Shown: positions 1 to 8,643 of the stretch, piece after piece
How positions within the stretch are numbered: position 1 is the stretch's first letter
How the letters are laid out: every line of letters begins with the position of its first letter
From: an uncultured Muribaculaceae bacterium
Lineage (GTDB): Bacteria; Bacteroidota; Bacteroidia; Bacteroidales; Muribaculaceae
DNA length: 64,000 nucleotides
NCBI GenBank assembly: GCA_910577585.1
Contig: CAJTNN010000006.1
Span: 36,627 to 100,626, forward strand
Reading direction: 5' to 3'
Program-made: the position numbers and the translations under genes
Notes under the pieces: model-generated
What the model was told of the DNA's origin: nothing
The model's database searches: none
What the model saw: only the letters and a program-made list of their open reading frames with translations

Positions 1-1
1 A

Positions 2-559
2 GTGGGGCATGGCTATCCAGTCGTGCTTACGCGCAGCATGGATAGGGCTCGCGCGTGGCTGAGAGAGCAGGCAAGAGGTACTCAACAGACCGGGATCCTT
101 ATCTCGAAAGTGTCAGCCCGGTTTAAGCCTCTGGCCGTGCATGTATTGCCGCAGAATGATGACGATGCCGCGCATTGGTTTCTTGAGGATAAAACTGATG
201 TCAGATCATCAAATTATCTTGAGGAGGCGGCCACGGAGATTCAAGTGCAGGGACTCGAAGTCGATTTTGCATGCGTATTATGGGATGCCGATATGCGTTA
301 TGAAGATGGCGGATGGTCTTTCTGGAAATTTAATGGCAAAACGAGATGGATTCCGGAAAACAATATCGAAACCAGAAAATATATGCTCAATGCCTACCGT
401 GTGCTTTTGACCAGAGCCCGACAAGGAATAGTGATATGCGTGCCTGAAGGGAATGGGAACAAAACGCATGAAGGATTTTTGGAAGATCCTACGCGCCAGC
501 CCTCATTTTACGATGGCACCTATCGGTATTTCAAGAGTCTCGGCATAGAGGAGATATAG
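2..559 (+). CDS. DUF2075 / Schlafen-group-3-like helicase, C-terminal part (5' truncated by window)
   Basis: This is the C-terminal end of a superfamily-1-type ATPase/helicase; the N-terminal half with the Walker A motif lies outside the window. Visible helicase features are a QGLEVD segment near residue 84 (motif V region) and NAYRVLLTRARQGIVI near residue 131 (motif VI with its arginine). Both are typical of DUF2075 proteins, which occur in bacteria as stand-alone nucleic-acid-dependent ATPases and in some defence contexts. The frame is open to the left edge, so the first codon shown is not the true start. The stop is a TAG at 557-559. The family call is fairly safe; the substrate and role are unknown. 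Confidence 0.75.
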   Translation: MGHGYPVVLTRSMDRARAWLREQARGTQQTGILISKVSARFKPLAVHVLPQNDDDAAHWFLEDKTDVRSSNYLEEAATEIQVQGLEVDFACVLWDADMRYEDGGWSFWKFNGKTRWIPENNIETRKYMLNAYRVLLTRARQGIVICVPEGNGNKTHEGFLEDPTRQPSFYDGTYRYFKSLGIEEI

Positions 560-795
560 GGTATCGTTGAGCGGATGGGGATTCAGTTTATGAGGCGTTT
601 CGGTGGGGCGCGGTAGGGGAGTTGCCCGGGTCCCAGGAGGGCCCGGCTACGAGTGAAGGAGGGGGATGGTTAAAATTAACCAAAGAGGCATTTATAACAA
701 TTTAGATATTTTTAGCGTTATTAAAGATATCGGTGAGATGCGTTTTTGAAAGAAAATCTTATCGATTGATTCGAATTCTTAAAAATTAATTGATT

Positions 796-1227
796 ATGAC
801 AAGTTTTGGAGATGCTGTAAAGCTGTTTTTTCAGAATTATGCCAACTTCACCGGTCGTGCGAGCCGCTCGATGTACTGGTGGGTGATGTTGTTTAATTTC
901 ATCGTGGGATGCGCGTGTGTGGTGATTGGCTGGATTTTTAGCAGCGACACTTTTGGCGATATCCTCAGCGGTCTGTATAGTCTGGCTGTGCTGGTGCCGT
1001 CGCTCGCTATCTCGGTGCGCCGCATGCATGATATCGGCAAGGGTGGCGGCTGGATCTTCATCAGCCTTATTCCTATCGTGGGTACAATCTGGTTTATCGT
1101 GCTCTGTCTGACCGATAGCCAGCAGGGCGACAACCGCTTCGGCCCGATGCCTGTGGCCAACGGCAACAATGGCGGCAACAACTTCGGTGGCGGCAACTAC
1201 GGCGGCAACAACTACAAGACTGTCTGA
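796..1227 (+). CDS. DUF805 family inner-membrane protein
   Basis: This is a small membrane protein of 143 residues. It begins with MTSFGDAVKLFFQNYANFTGRASR, where FTGRASRxxYW is the DUF805 signature. Three or four hydrophobic segments follow, then the family's second signature (RRMHDIGKGGGW) near residue 75 and a short conserved LTDSQQGDNRFG segment. The tail is unusual: about 25 residues rich in Gly and Asn, probably flexible and cytoplasmic. An upstream in-frame TTG at 790 is possible, but ATG 796 fits family starts better. DUF805 proteins are of unknown function. The neighbours do not form an obvious operon with it. Confidence 0.85.
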   Translation: MTSFGDAVKLFFQNYANFTGRASRSMYWWVMLFNFIVGCACVVIGWIFSSDTFGDILSGLYSLAVLVPSLAISVRRMHDIGKGGGWIFISLIPIVGTIWFIVLCLTDSQQGDNRFGPMPVANGNNGGNNFGGGNYGGNNYKTV

Positions 1228-1254
1228 CCGAACTTCTGCCAACCAACCATCATA

Positions 1255-1303
1255 GGGGAGTCCTTCGGCCATACCGCAGAATGCTGTGGCCGGCGGACTC
1301 TCC
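1255..1303 (+). terminator. Terminator-like hairpin after the DUF805 gene
   Basis: An imperfect stem pairs GGAGTCC (1257-1263) with GGACTCTCC (1295-1303), with an inner GGCCA/TGGCC stem. It starts 30 bases after the DUF805 stop. There is no strong T-run after it, so termination is plausible but not certain. Confidence 0.45.
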
Positions 1304-1373
1304 TACTTGCATATGTCGAGGATTAGGTGTATATTTGTATGTAAAAGCGAACTGCAAATAGAGCTGATTGAAC

Positions 1374-1473
1374 TTGGTTAATCGGAGTTAATCCTGATGA
1401 CTCGGGATTAATCGGGATTAATCGGGATTAATCGGGATTAATCGGGATGACTCGAGATTAATCGTGATTAATC
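1374..1473. repeat. Tandem array of ten 10-bp units (GGGATTAATC)
   Basis: Ten consecutive decamers fill this stretch. Four central units (1404-1443) are perfect GGGATTAATC and the flanking units are variants such as GGGATGACTC, GAGATTAATC and GGAGTTAATC. The array lies 50-150 bases upstream of the symporter start at 1525, so it sits in or just above its promoter region. The 10-bp period is close to one DNA helical turn, which would place every unit on the same face of the helix. Confidence 0.9.
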
Positions 1474-1524
1474 GAAGTTACGTGGGCTCTTATCTACTCA
1501 ACCTAATTATCTGTCATCTGCTTA

Positions 1525-2730
1525 ATGAAACTATTCAATCGTGAAATTAAAGTGAATCTGCTTGTGCAGATTCTGCTGGCGATACTGCTGGGCATAGGCT
1601 GCGGCCAGGTGCTGCCGATATGGGCTGCGAGGTTCTTCGCCACTTTCAACGGAATCTTCAGCCAATTCCTCGGTTTCCTGATTCCGCTGCTTATCGTGGG
1701 ATTTGTGGCTCCGGCCATTGCCGAAGTCGGCAACAAGGCCGGCAAGGTGCTGCTGCTGACGGTGGGGCTGGCATACCTCTCCACCACATGTGCCGGACTC
1801 TTCTCATACTTTGTGGCCGATGCCACCTTCCCCTCGCTTATCACACCTTCCGACGCCACTGACGTGGCGCGCGAGGCCACGCATCCCGCCGGACCATATT
1901 TCACGATCGGCATCCCGCCGTTGATGGATGTGATGACGGCACTCGTGCTGGCATTCCTGCTGGGTATAAGCATGGCTTACATCAAATCGCCGGGACTGAT
2001 GAAGGGGCTCGATGAGTTCCGCAACATAGTGTCGATGACTATCGGGCGAGTGATTATCCCGCTGTTGCCGCTATATATATTCGGCATATTCCTCGATATG
2101 ACCATGACCGGACAGGTCGGCACAGTGCTCGGCGCCTTCGCGAAGATTATACTCATCATCTTCGCCATGCATATCGTGCTGCTGCTGGCACAATACTTCA
2201 TTGCCGCGCTTTTCGTGCGTCGCAATCCATTCAAGATGCTGCTCACGATGCTCCCGGCATACTTCACAGCGCTTGGCACACAGTCGTCGGCCGCTACGAT
2301 CCCGGTCACACTGCGGCAGTGTGTGAAGATGGGTGTGAGCGAGGATATTGCCGGATTCACGGTGCCTCTCTGCGCCACAATCCACATGGCTGGCAGCTGC
2401 CTGAAAATCGTGGCATGTGCCGTGGCTCTGATGATTATGGAGGGTCTGCCTTACTCGACTCCGATGTTTGTGGGCTTCATCTGCATGATCGGTATCTCGA
2501 TGGTGGCTTCGCCGGGTGTGCCGGGTGGCTCAATCATGGCCGCCCTGGGTTTGCTGGCCTCGATGCTCGGATTCAATGATGCCAACCAGGCCCTGATGAT
2601 TGCCCTCTATATCGCCATGGACTCGTTTGGCACAGCCTGCAATGTCACCGGCGACGGTGCCATCTCGCAGATTGTGGACCGCTTCTTCGGCAATGGCCGG
2701 AATCCGATTCCACCATCGGCGCGCATGTAG
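1525..2730 (+). CDS. Dicarboxylate/amino acid:cation symporter (DAACS/SDF family)
   Basis: This is a secondary transporter of 401 residues that would import dicarboxylates or acidic/neutral amino acids with Na+ or H+. About eight membrane helices and two re-entrant hairpins are recognisable. The hairpin-1 serine-rich motif reads GTQSSAATIPVT (near residue 253), the helix-7 segment reads FTVPLCATIHMAGS (near 278), hairpin 2 has VASPGVPGG (near 328), and helix 8 carries MDSFGTACNVTGDG (near 366). In helix 7 the usual NMDGT is replaced by ATIHMAG, as in divergent members, so substrate cannot be predicted. It stands alone, after the decamer array and about 80 bases before the helicase gene. Confidence 0.88.
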   Translation: MKLFNREIKVNLLVQILLAILLGIGCGQVLPIWAARFFATFNGIFSQFLGFLIPLLIVGFVAPAIAEVGNKAGKVLLLTVGLAYLSTTCAGLFSYFVADATFPSLITPSDATDVAREATHPAGPYFTIGIPPLMDVMTALVLAFLLGISMAYIKSPGLMKGLDEFRNIVSMTIGRVIIPLLPLYIFGIFLDMTMTGQVGTVLGAFAKIILIIFAMHIVLLLAQYFIAALFVRRNPFKMLLTMLPAYFTALGTQSSAATIPVTLRQCVKMGVSEDIAGFTVPLCATIHMAGSCLKIVACAVALMIMEGLPYSTPMFVGFICMIGISMVASPGVPGGSIMAALGLLASMLGFNDANQALMIALYIAMDSFGTACNVTGDGAISQIVDRFFGNGRNPIPPSARM

Positions 2731-2814
2731 GCGCCATGATATCCGCAGGGATATCTGCCCCATGCGGCGTCAGGCATGTAGCGCCCGCGAGAAGGGGCCA
2801 AAAAACGTAATGAA

Positions 2815-5010
2815 ATGACAACCGATATATTCGCAAATCTCAACGAACGCCAGCGTCAGGCCGTAGAGGCTACAGAGGGGCGCGTGAAGGTGGTGGCCGG
2901 GGCCGGGTCGGGCAAGACCCGTGTGCTCGCCCACCGCTTTGCCCATCTTGTCAACAACTATGGCATTGACCCGGCCCACATACTTTGTCTGACCTTCACC
3001 AACAAGGCGGCACGCGAGATGCGCAGCCGTATAGCGCGGTTGGTGGGGGGTGGCGATGCCAATGATTTTGTCAGCACCATCCACAGCTTCTGTGTCAAGG
3101 TGCTGCGCCGCGACATATATCGGATAGGCTTCCCGAAGACCTTCACCATCCTTGACGATGCCGACAATGAATCGATAGCCAAGCAGGTGCTGCAGCTGCA
3201 CGGGATGGACCGCACGAAGAAGACTGTGCGTGAGCTCCTCAACCGCGTGGCGCACTTCAAGTCGGTGGTGTGCCCCGACTACATCGGCCGCTATATGCTG
3301 CAGACTTCGCCGCGCTTCACCGATACGTCGGGGATGACCGAAGTTGAGTCATTCCTGCACTACCAGGCTCTCAACTATGCCCTCGAGTTTGATGATATAA
3401 TCACCTTCACGCTATATCTATTCGACAACTTTGCCGAGGTGCGCCGTTACTGGCAGGAGACACTCGATTATGTGATGGTCGATGAGGTGCAGGACTGCAA
3501 TGCGTCAGACTGGAGGATACTTGATGTGATCACCGCCCTGCACGGCAATCTCTTCATCGTGGGCGACCCCGACCAGGCCATATATGAATGGCGCGGAGCA
3601 CGCCCGGCGGCATTCGTGGCCTGGCAGCCCGACACCGAGGTGATACTCGCCCGCAACTACCGCTCGACCCCCGAAATACTCGATGTGGCCAACAGTATCA
3701 TACGCCACAACCGGATGCGCATCGACAAAGATCTCGTCACGATGCGGCTGCCGCATGTCAAGGCCCACTACTACCATGCCCCCAACGACCAGAAAGAGGC
3801 GGCCTGGATAGCGCGCACTCTGCAGCGGCTGCAGGCCGAGGGTGAGGACCCCGGCAATTGCGCGGTGCTTTACAGGGCCTCCTATATGTCGCGAGCCCTG
3901 GAGCAGGAATTCATCAAGCGCAAGATTCCATATGTAATCTGGGGATCGGTAAGATTTTTCGAGCGCAAGGAGATAAAGGATGCGCTGGCATATCTGAGGC
4001 TTGTGGCCGTCAACGATAACCTCGCCTTCAGGCGTGTGGTCAACACCCCGCCGCGACATTTCGGCGACACCTCGATGCAGCGCCTGCAGCAGTTGCAGCG
4101 CGATGAGCAGCGCCCCCTCTTCGAAGTCCTCAAAGACAACCTCGATCTCTGGCGCAAGACCCGAGCATACCCGCATCTCTGCGCCTTCATACATCTCATC
4201 GAGAAGTGCCGACGCGAACAGGAGCATATGGCCGTGTCGGAGATCCTGAATTTCATTCTCAAAGACACAGGGCTGACCGAATCTTACCGCGATGACCAGA
4301 AGGAGGAGCGCCTGGAGAATGTGGAGGAGCTTATCCACTCGATACGCAGTTACGAGAATGCCCACCGCAATGATGATATCACACTGGCCCGCTATCTGCA
4401 GGATGTGGCGTTGTTCACCAACGCTGACTATAAGGATGATGGCGGAAAGGTGAAACTGATGACGATTCATCAGTCGAAGGGGTTGGAGTTTCCGGTAGTG
4501 GTGGTGTGCGGTCTATCCGAGGGTCTCTTCCCCAGCCACCGCACCATGCGCGAGCGGCGCCTCGCCGGACTTGAAGAGGAGCGGCGACTGATGTATGTGG
4601 CCGTCACCCGCGCCGAACGCCGCCTCTTTCTCACCGAGGCCGAGGGATATAATATCCAGTCGCGTGCCGACAAGTATCCCTCGCGGTTCCTGACCGAGAT
4701 TCCACCCTCGCAGCTCACCACCGAAGGACGCATCGACCCGACTCTGCTTGATGCCGCACGCTCACTGGTGCGAGCCATAGATATCGAGACCGGTATCACG
4801 CCCGGCGATAGCGTGGCGCCGGCTGACCCGGCCGACGGTGCAGTCCCACTCTTCAAGGTGGGGATGCGTGTGCGCCATAAATTTCTGGGAGAGGGTGTCA
4901 TCACCGACCTCTCGGCCGATGGCGACAGGGCAAAGGTGAGATTTGGCGACGATGCCGCCACAGAACGCAATCTGCTGACCCGCGTGCTGACCCCGTTGCC
5001 CGAAAACTGA
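2815..5010 (+). CDS. UvrD/PcrA-type ATP-dependent DNA helicase
   Basis: This is a superfamily 1A 3'-5' DNA helicase of 731 residues, acting in repair and removal of proteins from DNA. The Walker A motif AGAGSGKT is at residues 28-35, the Walker B DEVQD is near 223, RNYRST (motif IV region) near 280, the late motif HQSKGLEFP near 553 and VAVTRAERRL (motif VI) near 593. The C-terminal 60 residues form a small beta domain (GMRVRHKFLGEGVI) like the RNA-polymerase-binding Tudor-like domain of PcrA/UvrD. The ATG at 2815 directly precedes the conserved LNERQRQAV segment. No partner gene such as mutL or addA is adjacent. UvrD, PcrA and Rep cannot be told apart from sequence alone. Confidence 0.92.
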   Translation: MTTDIFANLNERQRQAVEATEGRVKVVAGAGSGKTRVLAHRFAHLVNNYGIDPAHILCLTFTNKAAREMRSRIARLVGGGDANDFVSTIHSFCVKVLRRDIYRIGFPKTFTILDDADNESIAKQVLQLHGMDRTKKTVRELLNRVAHFKSVVCPDYIGRYMLQTSPRFTDTSGMTEVESFLHYQALNYALEFDDIITFTLYLFDNFAEVRRYWQETLDYVMVDEVQDCNASDWRILDVITALHGNLFIVGDPDQAIYEWRGARPAAFVAWQPDTEVILARNYRSTPEILDVANSIIRHNRMRIDKDLVTMRLPHVKAHYYHAPNDQKEAAWIARTLQRLQAEGEDPGNCAVLYRASYMSRALEQEFIKRKIPYVIWGSVRFFERKEIKDALAYLRLVAVNDNLAFRRVVNTPPRHFGDTSMQRLQQLQRDEQRPLFEVLKDNLDLWRKTRAYPHLCAFIHLIEKCRREQEHMAVSEILNFILKDTGLTESYRDDQKEERLENVEELIHSIRSYENAHRNDDITLARYLQDVALFTNADYKDDGGKVKLMTIHQSKGLEFPVVVVCGLSEGLFPSHRTMRERRLAGLEEERRLMYVAVTRAERRLFLTEAEGYNIQSRADKYPSRFLTEIPPSQLTTEGRIDPTLLDAARSLVRAIDIETGITPGDSVAPADPADGAVPLFKVGMRVRHKFLGEGVITDLSADGDRAKVRFGDDAATERNLLTRVLTPLPEN

Positions 5011-5072
5011 AATCCATAAAACTGAATCCAAACTAAACTTTACTTATAAATTCTTACTATTTACTATCAAAG

Positions 5073-5885
5073 ATGAAAAAGACAGCTATTATGCTTCTTA
5101 TGGGACTCGCAGCCCTCTGCGCTCCCGCCACAGCTTCGGCTCAGTTCAATCTCAAGAAGGCCGTCAACAGTGCCACTAAGGCCGTGCAGGCCATCACTCT
5201 CACCGATGCGCAGATGGCTGCGTATGTGAAGGAGTCGGTAGATTGGATGGATACCCACAATCCGGTACTCCCCGAAGATGACCCCTACACCCAGCGTCTG
5301 CGCCGCCTGACCGACGGCATCACCGAGGCCGACGGCATACCCTTGAACTTCAAGGTCTACAATGTGATTGATGTCAACGCATTCGCTTGCCCCGACGGCA
5401 GTGTGCGCGTATTCTCATCGCTGATGGATATCATGAATGATGATGAACTTATGGGTGTGATCGGCCATGAGATAGGCCACGTGCTGAAGCATCACTCGAA
5501 GAATGCCTTCAAGACTGAGTTGCTGACGGGGGCCGTGAAGGATGCCGTGGCCTCTACCGGTGGTGTTGCGGCTGCCCTGACTGAGTCGCAGCTCGGTGCG
5601 CTCGGCACATCGCTCATCAATGCCAAGTACTCGCAGAAGCAGGAGAAGGAGGCCGACAACTGCGGCTACGACTTCCTGGTGGCTAACGGCAAGAATCCGT
5701 GGGGTATCGTGATGTCGTTTGAGAAGCTGCAGTCGCTCGAGGGTGACGCGGGCGCCACTCCGAGCTATATCGACAAGATGTTCTCATCACACCCCGAGAC
5801 CAAGGCCCGCATCGAGGCCATGACGAAGCGTTGCCAGAAGGATGGCTATGTGCGTCCGGCAGCTACTGAGACTACGGCCGAGTAA
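5073..5885 (+). CDS. M48 family metallopeptidase, secreted/periplasmic
   Basis: This is a zinc metalloprotease of 270 residues. A signal peptide (MKKTAIMLLMGLAALCAP, cleavage near ASAQ at residues 21-24) directs it out of the cytoplasm. The zinc motif HEIGH is at residues 132-136, and the third ligand is probably the Glu of KEADNCG near 194. These are the hallmarks of the M48 Ste24/HtpX-like catalytic domain of the BepA/LoiP type, which degrades or helps assemble envelope proteins. It lacks membrane helices beyond the signal sequence. A strong hairpin follows the stop. Confidence 0.9.
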   Translation: MKKTAIMLLMGLAALCAPATASAQFNLKKAVNSATKAVQAITLTDAQMAAYVKESVDWMDTHNPVLPEDDPYTQRLRRLTDGITEADGIPLNFKVYNVIDVNAFACPDGSVRVFSSLMDIMNDDELMGVIGHEIGHVLKHHSKNAFKTELLTGAVKDAVASTGGVAAALTESQLGALGTSLINAKYSQKQEKEADNCGYDFLVANGKNPWGIVMSFEKLQSLEGDAGATPSYIDKMFSSHPETKARIEAMTKRCQKDGYVRPAATETTAE

Positions 5886-5950
5886 TCCGGCAGCTCCGGC
5901 CGTGAGTATCTCTCATCTTTGAGAGATGCCGCTTGGCCACGGATATAACG

Positions 5951-5994
5951 ATGGCTCCCTGCAAGACCTTTAATAGTCGCTTGCAGGGAGCCAT
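5951..5994. terminator. Bidirectional terminator hairpin between convergent genes
   Basis: ATGGCTCCCTGCAAG (5951-5965) and CTTGCAGGGAGCCAT (5980-5994) form a perfect 15-bp stem with a 14-base loop, followed by ATTATTAT. It lies between the stop of the M48 protease gene (+) and the stop of the small membrane gene (-), so it can serve both. Confidence 0.8.
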
Positions 5995-6014
5995 TATTAT
6001 AATCAGTTATCGGA

Positions 6015-6308
6015 CTATTCAGCGTCGGCACTCGCCGAACGTCGGCGCCATGCCGAGCGCACGCGGCGCCATCCCTCTTTGCCCAGAATGAGCAGGGCGG
6101 TGTACTGTGCGGCTTTGGCCATGCCGAAGAATACGACCCAAAGTGTCCCCTTCGCGGCAAGCGAGATCGGCAGGAGCATCTGGGCGAATGACACAACATA
6201 GCAGACTCCCGCCACGCCTGCCACGATGCAGCCCGTGCGGAATGATAGCGAGGCAAGCCATCGGGCTGCCCGGCCGAATGCCTGCTTGATGTCGGAGGAT
6301 AGATTCAT
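6015..6308 (-). CDS. Small two-helix membrane protein of unknown function
   Basis: This 97-residue protein starts MNLSSDIKQAFGRAARWL and has two hydrophobic helices (about residues 23-45 and 50-75), followed by a basic and serine-rich tail. The segment SFAQMLLPISLAAKGTLWVVFFGMAK is patterned like a conserved membrane family of Bacteroidales, but I cannot name a function. The longer reading from 6362 overlaps the DUF3108 stop. The ATG at 6308 leaves a 35-base gap from that stop and is preferred. It is probably co-transcribed with the DUF3108 gene upstream. Confidence 0.65.
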   Translation of the reverse strand: MNLSSDIKQAFGRAARWLASLSFRTGCIVAGVAGVCYVVSFAQMLLPISLAAKGTLWVVFFGMAKAAQYTALLILGKEGWRRVRSAWRRRSASADAE

Positions 6309-6343
6309 ATCTGTTGCAGTTGTCAGGTAGGAGAATAGATAGC

Positions 6344-7138
6344 TTATTTCGGCGGCTCCCAATAGACCCGCACCTCACCTATCTTGAGTTTGCCGATAAT
6401 CTGATAGGGTATATGCTGGGCCGATGTCGAGAGCCACGCATCGATGTCATCGCTTGATTTGCGTCCGCCATGGCTTGTGAATCGGAAGCGTATGTGCCAT
6501 GCCTCGCGGTATGAGTCATCGCGCAGCTTGATGCGCTGGCGTCCGAGAGAGCGGATGGTGAGTGTCTCTGTCTCGTCGCCAGAGAAGATATTGACCTTGA
6601 TGGCTCCCTTCGATGCGAGTTCGGCATAGTTGATGGTGCGCAGGTAGTAGAATACGCTGAGCATGTCGAAGGTGGCGCCTTGCGCTGTTAGGGTCTTATG
6701 GTTCTCGCTATGCTCACCCTTCTTGTTGATGCGGCGGCGGGTGAGGGCCCCCTTCACGTTCTGCCCCGAGTGGGTGAAGCGCACATCATCGTAGCTGAAA
6801 TATCCTCCTTCGTGAGCCCGCTTGGTGTAGCGTGCGGGGCGCAGGGTAGAGGCATCGACGATTGAGGTGAGAGTGTCGCGCACGGCAAAGAACTTATCAG
6901 CCCAGGGCTTGGTGCGCCCGGTGAGGGTGAGCCTGTACTGCGAGCCATTCTTGCGCAGTGAGAGTGTGGCGGTGCCGGCCTCCTTATGAATCAGTCCCCA
7001 CTTATATGTGGCCACATAATGCAGCGTCTCATCAGGGAATGTGGCCGTGGCAGCCGAGGCCGCAACAGTCCATGAAGTGCAGAATATGGCTATCAGCAGC
7101 GGGAGCAGCAGCGATTTCAGTATTTTAAATTTTGGCAT
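6344..7138 (-). CDS. DUF3108 domain-containing protein, secreted
   Basis: This 264-residue protein has an N-terminal signal sequence (MPKFKILKSLLLPLLIAIF, cleavage near ASA around residues 28-30). The body matches the DUF3108 beta-sheet family: ETLHYVATYKWGLIHKEAGTATL near residue 38, and DDIDAWLS followed by YQIIGKLKIGEVRVY at the end. DUF3108 proteins are periplasmic, of unknown function, and often occur in envelope-stress or lipoprotein contexts in Bacteroidetes. An in-frame GTG at 7144 precedes the ATG at 7138; the ATG gives a clean signal peptide. The end of a dispersed repeat lies 16 bases upstream of this start and probably forms part of its leader. Confidence 0.82.
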   Translation of the reverse strand: MPKFKILKSLLLPLLIAIFCTSWTVAASAATATFPDETLHYVATYKWGLIHKEAGTATLSLRKNGSQYRLTLTGRTKPWADKFFAVRDTLTSIVDASTLRPARYTKRAHEGGYFSYDDVRFTHSGQNVKGALTRRRINKKGEHSENHKTLTAQGATFDMLSVFYYLRTINYAELASKGAIKVNIFSGDETETLTIRSLGRQRIKLRDDSYREAWHIRFRFTSHGGRKSSDDIDAWLSTSAQHIPYQIIGKLKIGEVRVYWEPPK

Positions 7139-7154
7139 GATCACTTGCGGCGTC

Positions 7155-7345
7155 GAAGTTGTTTAAACTTTTTTCAAGTGCAAGGTTAATTAAGATTTTG
7201 AGCAGGTTTCGGCTCTCGAAGAGGGAGCGATGCGGGCATCGCGACCGATGAAGAGAGCCGAAAGATGCCAAAATATTAATTAAGATTGTGCTTGAAGAAA
7301 AAATTACTTCATTTTATGTTTTTCGTAAAAAGTTTAAACAACTTC
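7155..7345. repeat. Dispersed inverted-repeat element, copy A (191 bp)
   Basis: The element is bounded by GAAGTTGTTTAAAC (7155-7168) and GTTTAAACAACTTC (7332-7345), perfect inverted copies of each other. Inside are ATTAATTAAGAT-type AT-rich arms and a central fold around GCGATGCGGGCATCGC. The same sequence occurs in reverse orientation at 20996-21190 and in part at 18871-19000 and 43158-43216. There is no open reading frame, so it is a MITE-like or REP-like non-autonomous element. It fills the space between the DUF3108 start and the DUF6150 stop. Confidence 0.85.
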
Positions 7346-7346
7346 A

Positions 7347-7715
7347 TCAGTACATAAGATGCTTCTTGCGGTTGCTTCGCCATCCTGCGCGCGATTCGGT
7401 GTCGGTGAAGCAGATGGTCAGGTCAGCGCGCGAGGCCTTGTCGGTGAAGAATATCTTTTTGTCGGCGCGGTAGTCTTTGTCGGTGAAGAACCATATCCCT
7501 TTGTTCTCGCTCTTTTTCGCCCTGTAGTTGCGGTCGGTCTTGTAGACCACCAGGTCGGCCCGCGATGGATTGTCGACCACGTAGACTTTCACATCCGCGC
7601 GTGATTCATTATCGACCGAGAAAACCTTTTGTGCCTGCATGGGCATGGCGCCGGCGGCTATGGCCATCAGGGCTGCCAAAGCAGCGTGGCGGGTATATTG
7701 GATGGGATGTTTCAT
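7347..7715 (-). CDS. DUF6150 family secreted repeat protein
   Basis: This 122-residue protein has a signal peptide (MKHPIQYTRHAALAALMAIAAGAMPMQAQ). The rest is a run of short repeats of the form V/F-x-x-D-x-x-x-x-A-D-x-x-V/I-Y/F about every 11-13 residues (VDNESRADVKVY, VDNPSRADLVVY, TDKDYRADKKIF, TDKASRADLTIC, TDTESRAGW), ending NRKKHLMY. This periodic beta-strand pattern and ending are those of DUF6150. The function is unknown; the repeats suggest a compact beta-repeat fold. The stop codon is two bases from the end of repeat copy A, so the insertion abuts the gene without damaging it. Confidence 0.82.
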   Translation of the reverse strand: MKHPIQYTRHAALAALMAIAAGAMPMQAQKVFSVDNESRADVKVYVVDNPSRADLVVYKTDRNYRAKKSENKGIWFFTDKDYRADKKIFFTDKASRADLTICFTDTESRAGWRSNRKKHLMY

Positions 7716-7793
7716 AGGGGTGTTTTATGTACGGTTTCGGTAAATGGAGCATTCCCGGGGGCTACACAGTGCCGCCGTTCGCCTGACCCTTGG

Positions 7794-8429
7794 TCAGGGG
7801 ATGGGGGAGAAGAATTTGCTCGGGGATAGATACACGGTGCCCGGCCCGGTGATGCGCATCATGCTGAGTCCCTCGCCGCTGAGCAGATTGCCGAGCGACC
7901 AGTTTGATTGAATCTGATGGTCGGCAAAGTTGAGGAGGGCTATGATGTGGTCTTCGTCGACTTCGATTGTCTCTGAGGGCTGGAGGTTGATGACTATGGG
8001 TTGCCCCTTTGTGTCGAGAAACACTGTGGAGTTGCCCTGGATTTTCTGCAGCAGCAGCCCCATGCCGCCGGTGAGTCCGGCAATCGAGAGTTTTGTGGTC
8101 ACATTGACGCGGTTGTTGGAGCCCACGTATACTCCGCGGTGGCAAATCATTGTCTCACCGTTGAGTTTGATGGGGAGCAGTCCGAAGTGGCTTCCGATGA
8201 CCACCTTGCGCGGCATGTTGGTCACATTATAGAGGCGCAGTATGAAGAGGGATTCGCCCGAGAGTTTTGCTCCCAGGATGCGGCCCAGCCCCGAGCCATT
8301 GAAGCTCAATTCCTTCTCGATGCCGGATTCAAGATAGATTATCGAACCCTTTTCGGTAAAGAAATTCTCGCCCGGCAAGAGTGTCACCTCAAGATGCTGT
8401 ATGTATTGTCCGATTAGTTTGCAGTTCAT
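7794..8429 (-). CDS. AIM24 family protein
   Basis: This 211-residue protein has the beta-rich AIM24/TIGR00266 pattern: VTLLPGENFFTEKGSIIYLESGIEKEL near residue 15, then FFxxG-type turns, HRGVYVGS near 95 and GLLLQKIQGNSTVFL near 120. It ends with the conserved GEGLSMMRITGPGTVYLSPS. AIM24 proteins are widespread beta-sandwich proteins of unclear function. The reading extends to 8477, but ATG 8429 (MNCKLIGQYIQHLEVTLLPGE) fits the family's N-terminus. No operon partner is evident. Confidence 0.85.
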   Translation of the reverse strand: MNCKLIGQYIQHLEVTLLPGENFFTEKGSIIYLESGIEKELSFNGSGLGRILGAKLSGESLFILRLYNVTNMPRKVVIGSHFGLLPIKLNGETMICHRGVYVGSNNRVNVTTKLSIAGLTGGMGLLLQKIQGNSTVFLDTKGQPIVINLQPSETIEVDEDHIIALLNFADHQIQSNWSLGNLLSGEGLSMMRITGPGTVYLSPSKFFSPIP

Positions 8430-8643
8430 GATAAATTGTATTTTTGAAGTTACGACGGTGGAAGTAGCTCTCTTCACTAAGCGGTGGATGCGTCCCGTCG
8501 GAATAGATAACGCAAAAATAGCTAAATCTAATCAAACTCCATAAGTGTATGCAATATTTCAGCCTCCGAATCTACCCAAAAACCAATCTTGACCACAATA
8601 TTTCAGGCCGTAAAGCCCCGGTTGCAAGGCCGGGAGGCGAGGG

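Noticed and set aside
1374..1473. CRISPR array
   Set aside because: Units are only 10 bp and contiguous, with no spacers and no cas genes.
3505..4470. A 321-codon minus-strand frame inside the UvrD-type gene
   Set aside because: It is antisense to conserved helicase motifs and shows no domain; it arises from codon bias in GC-rich DNA.
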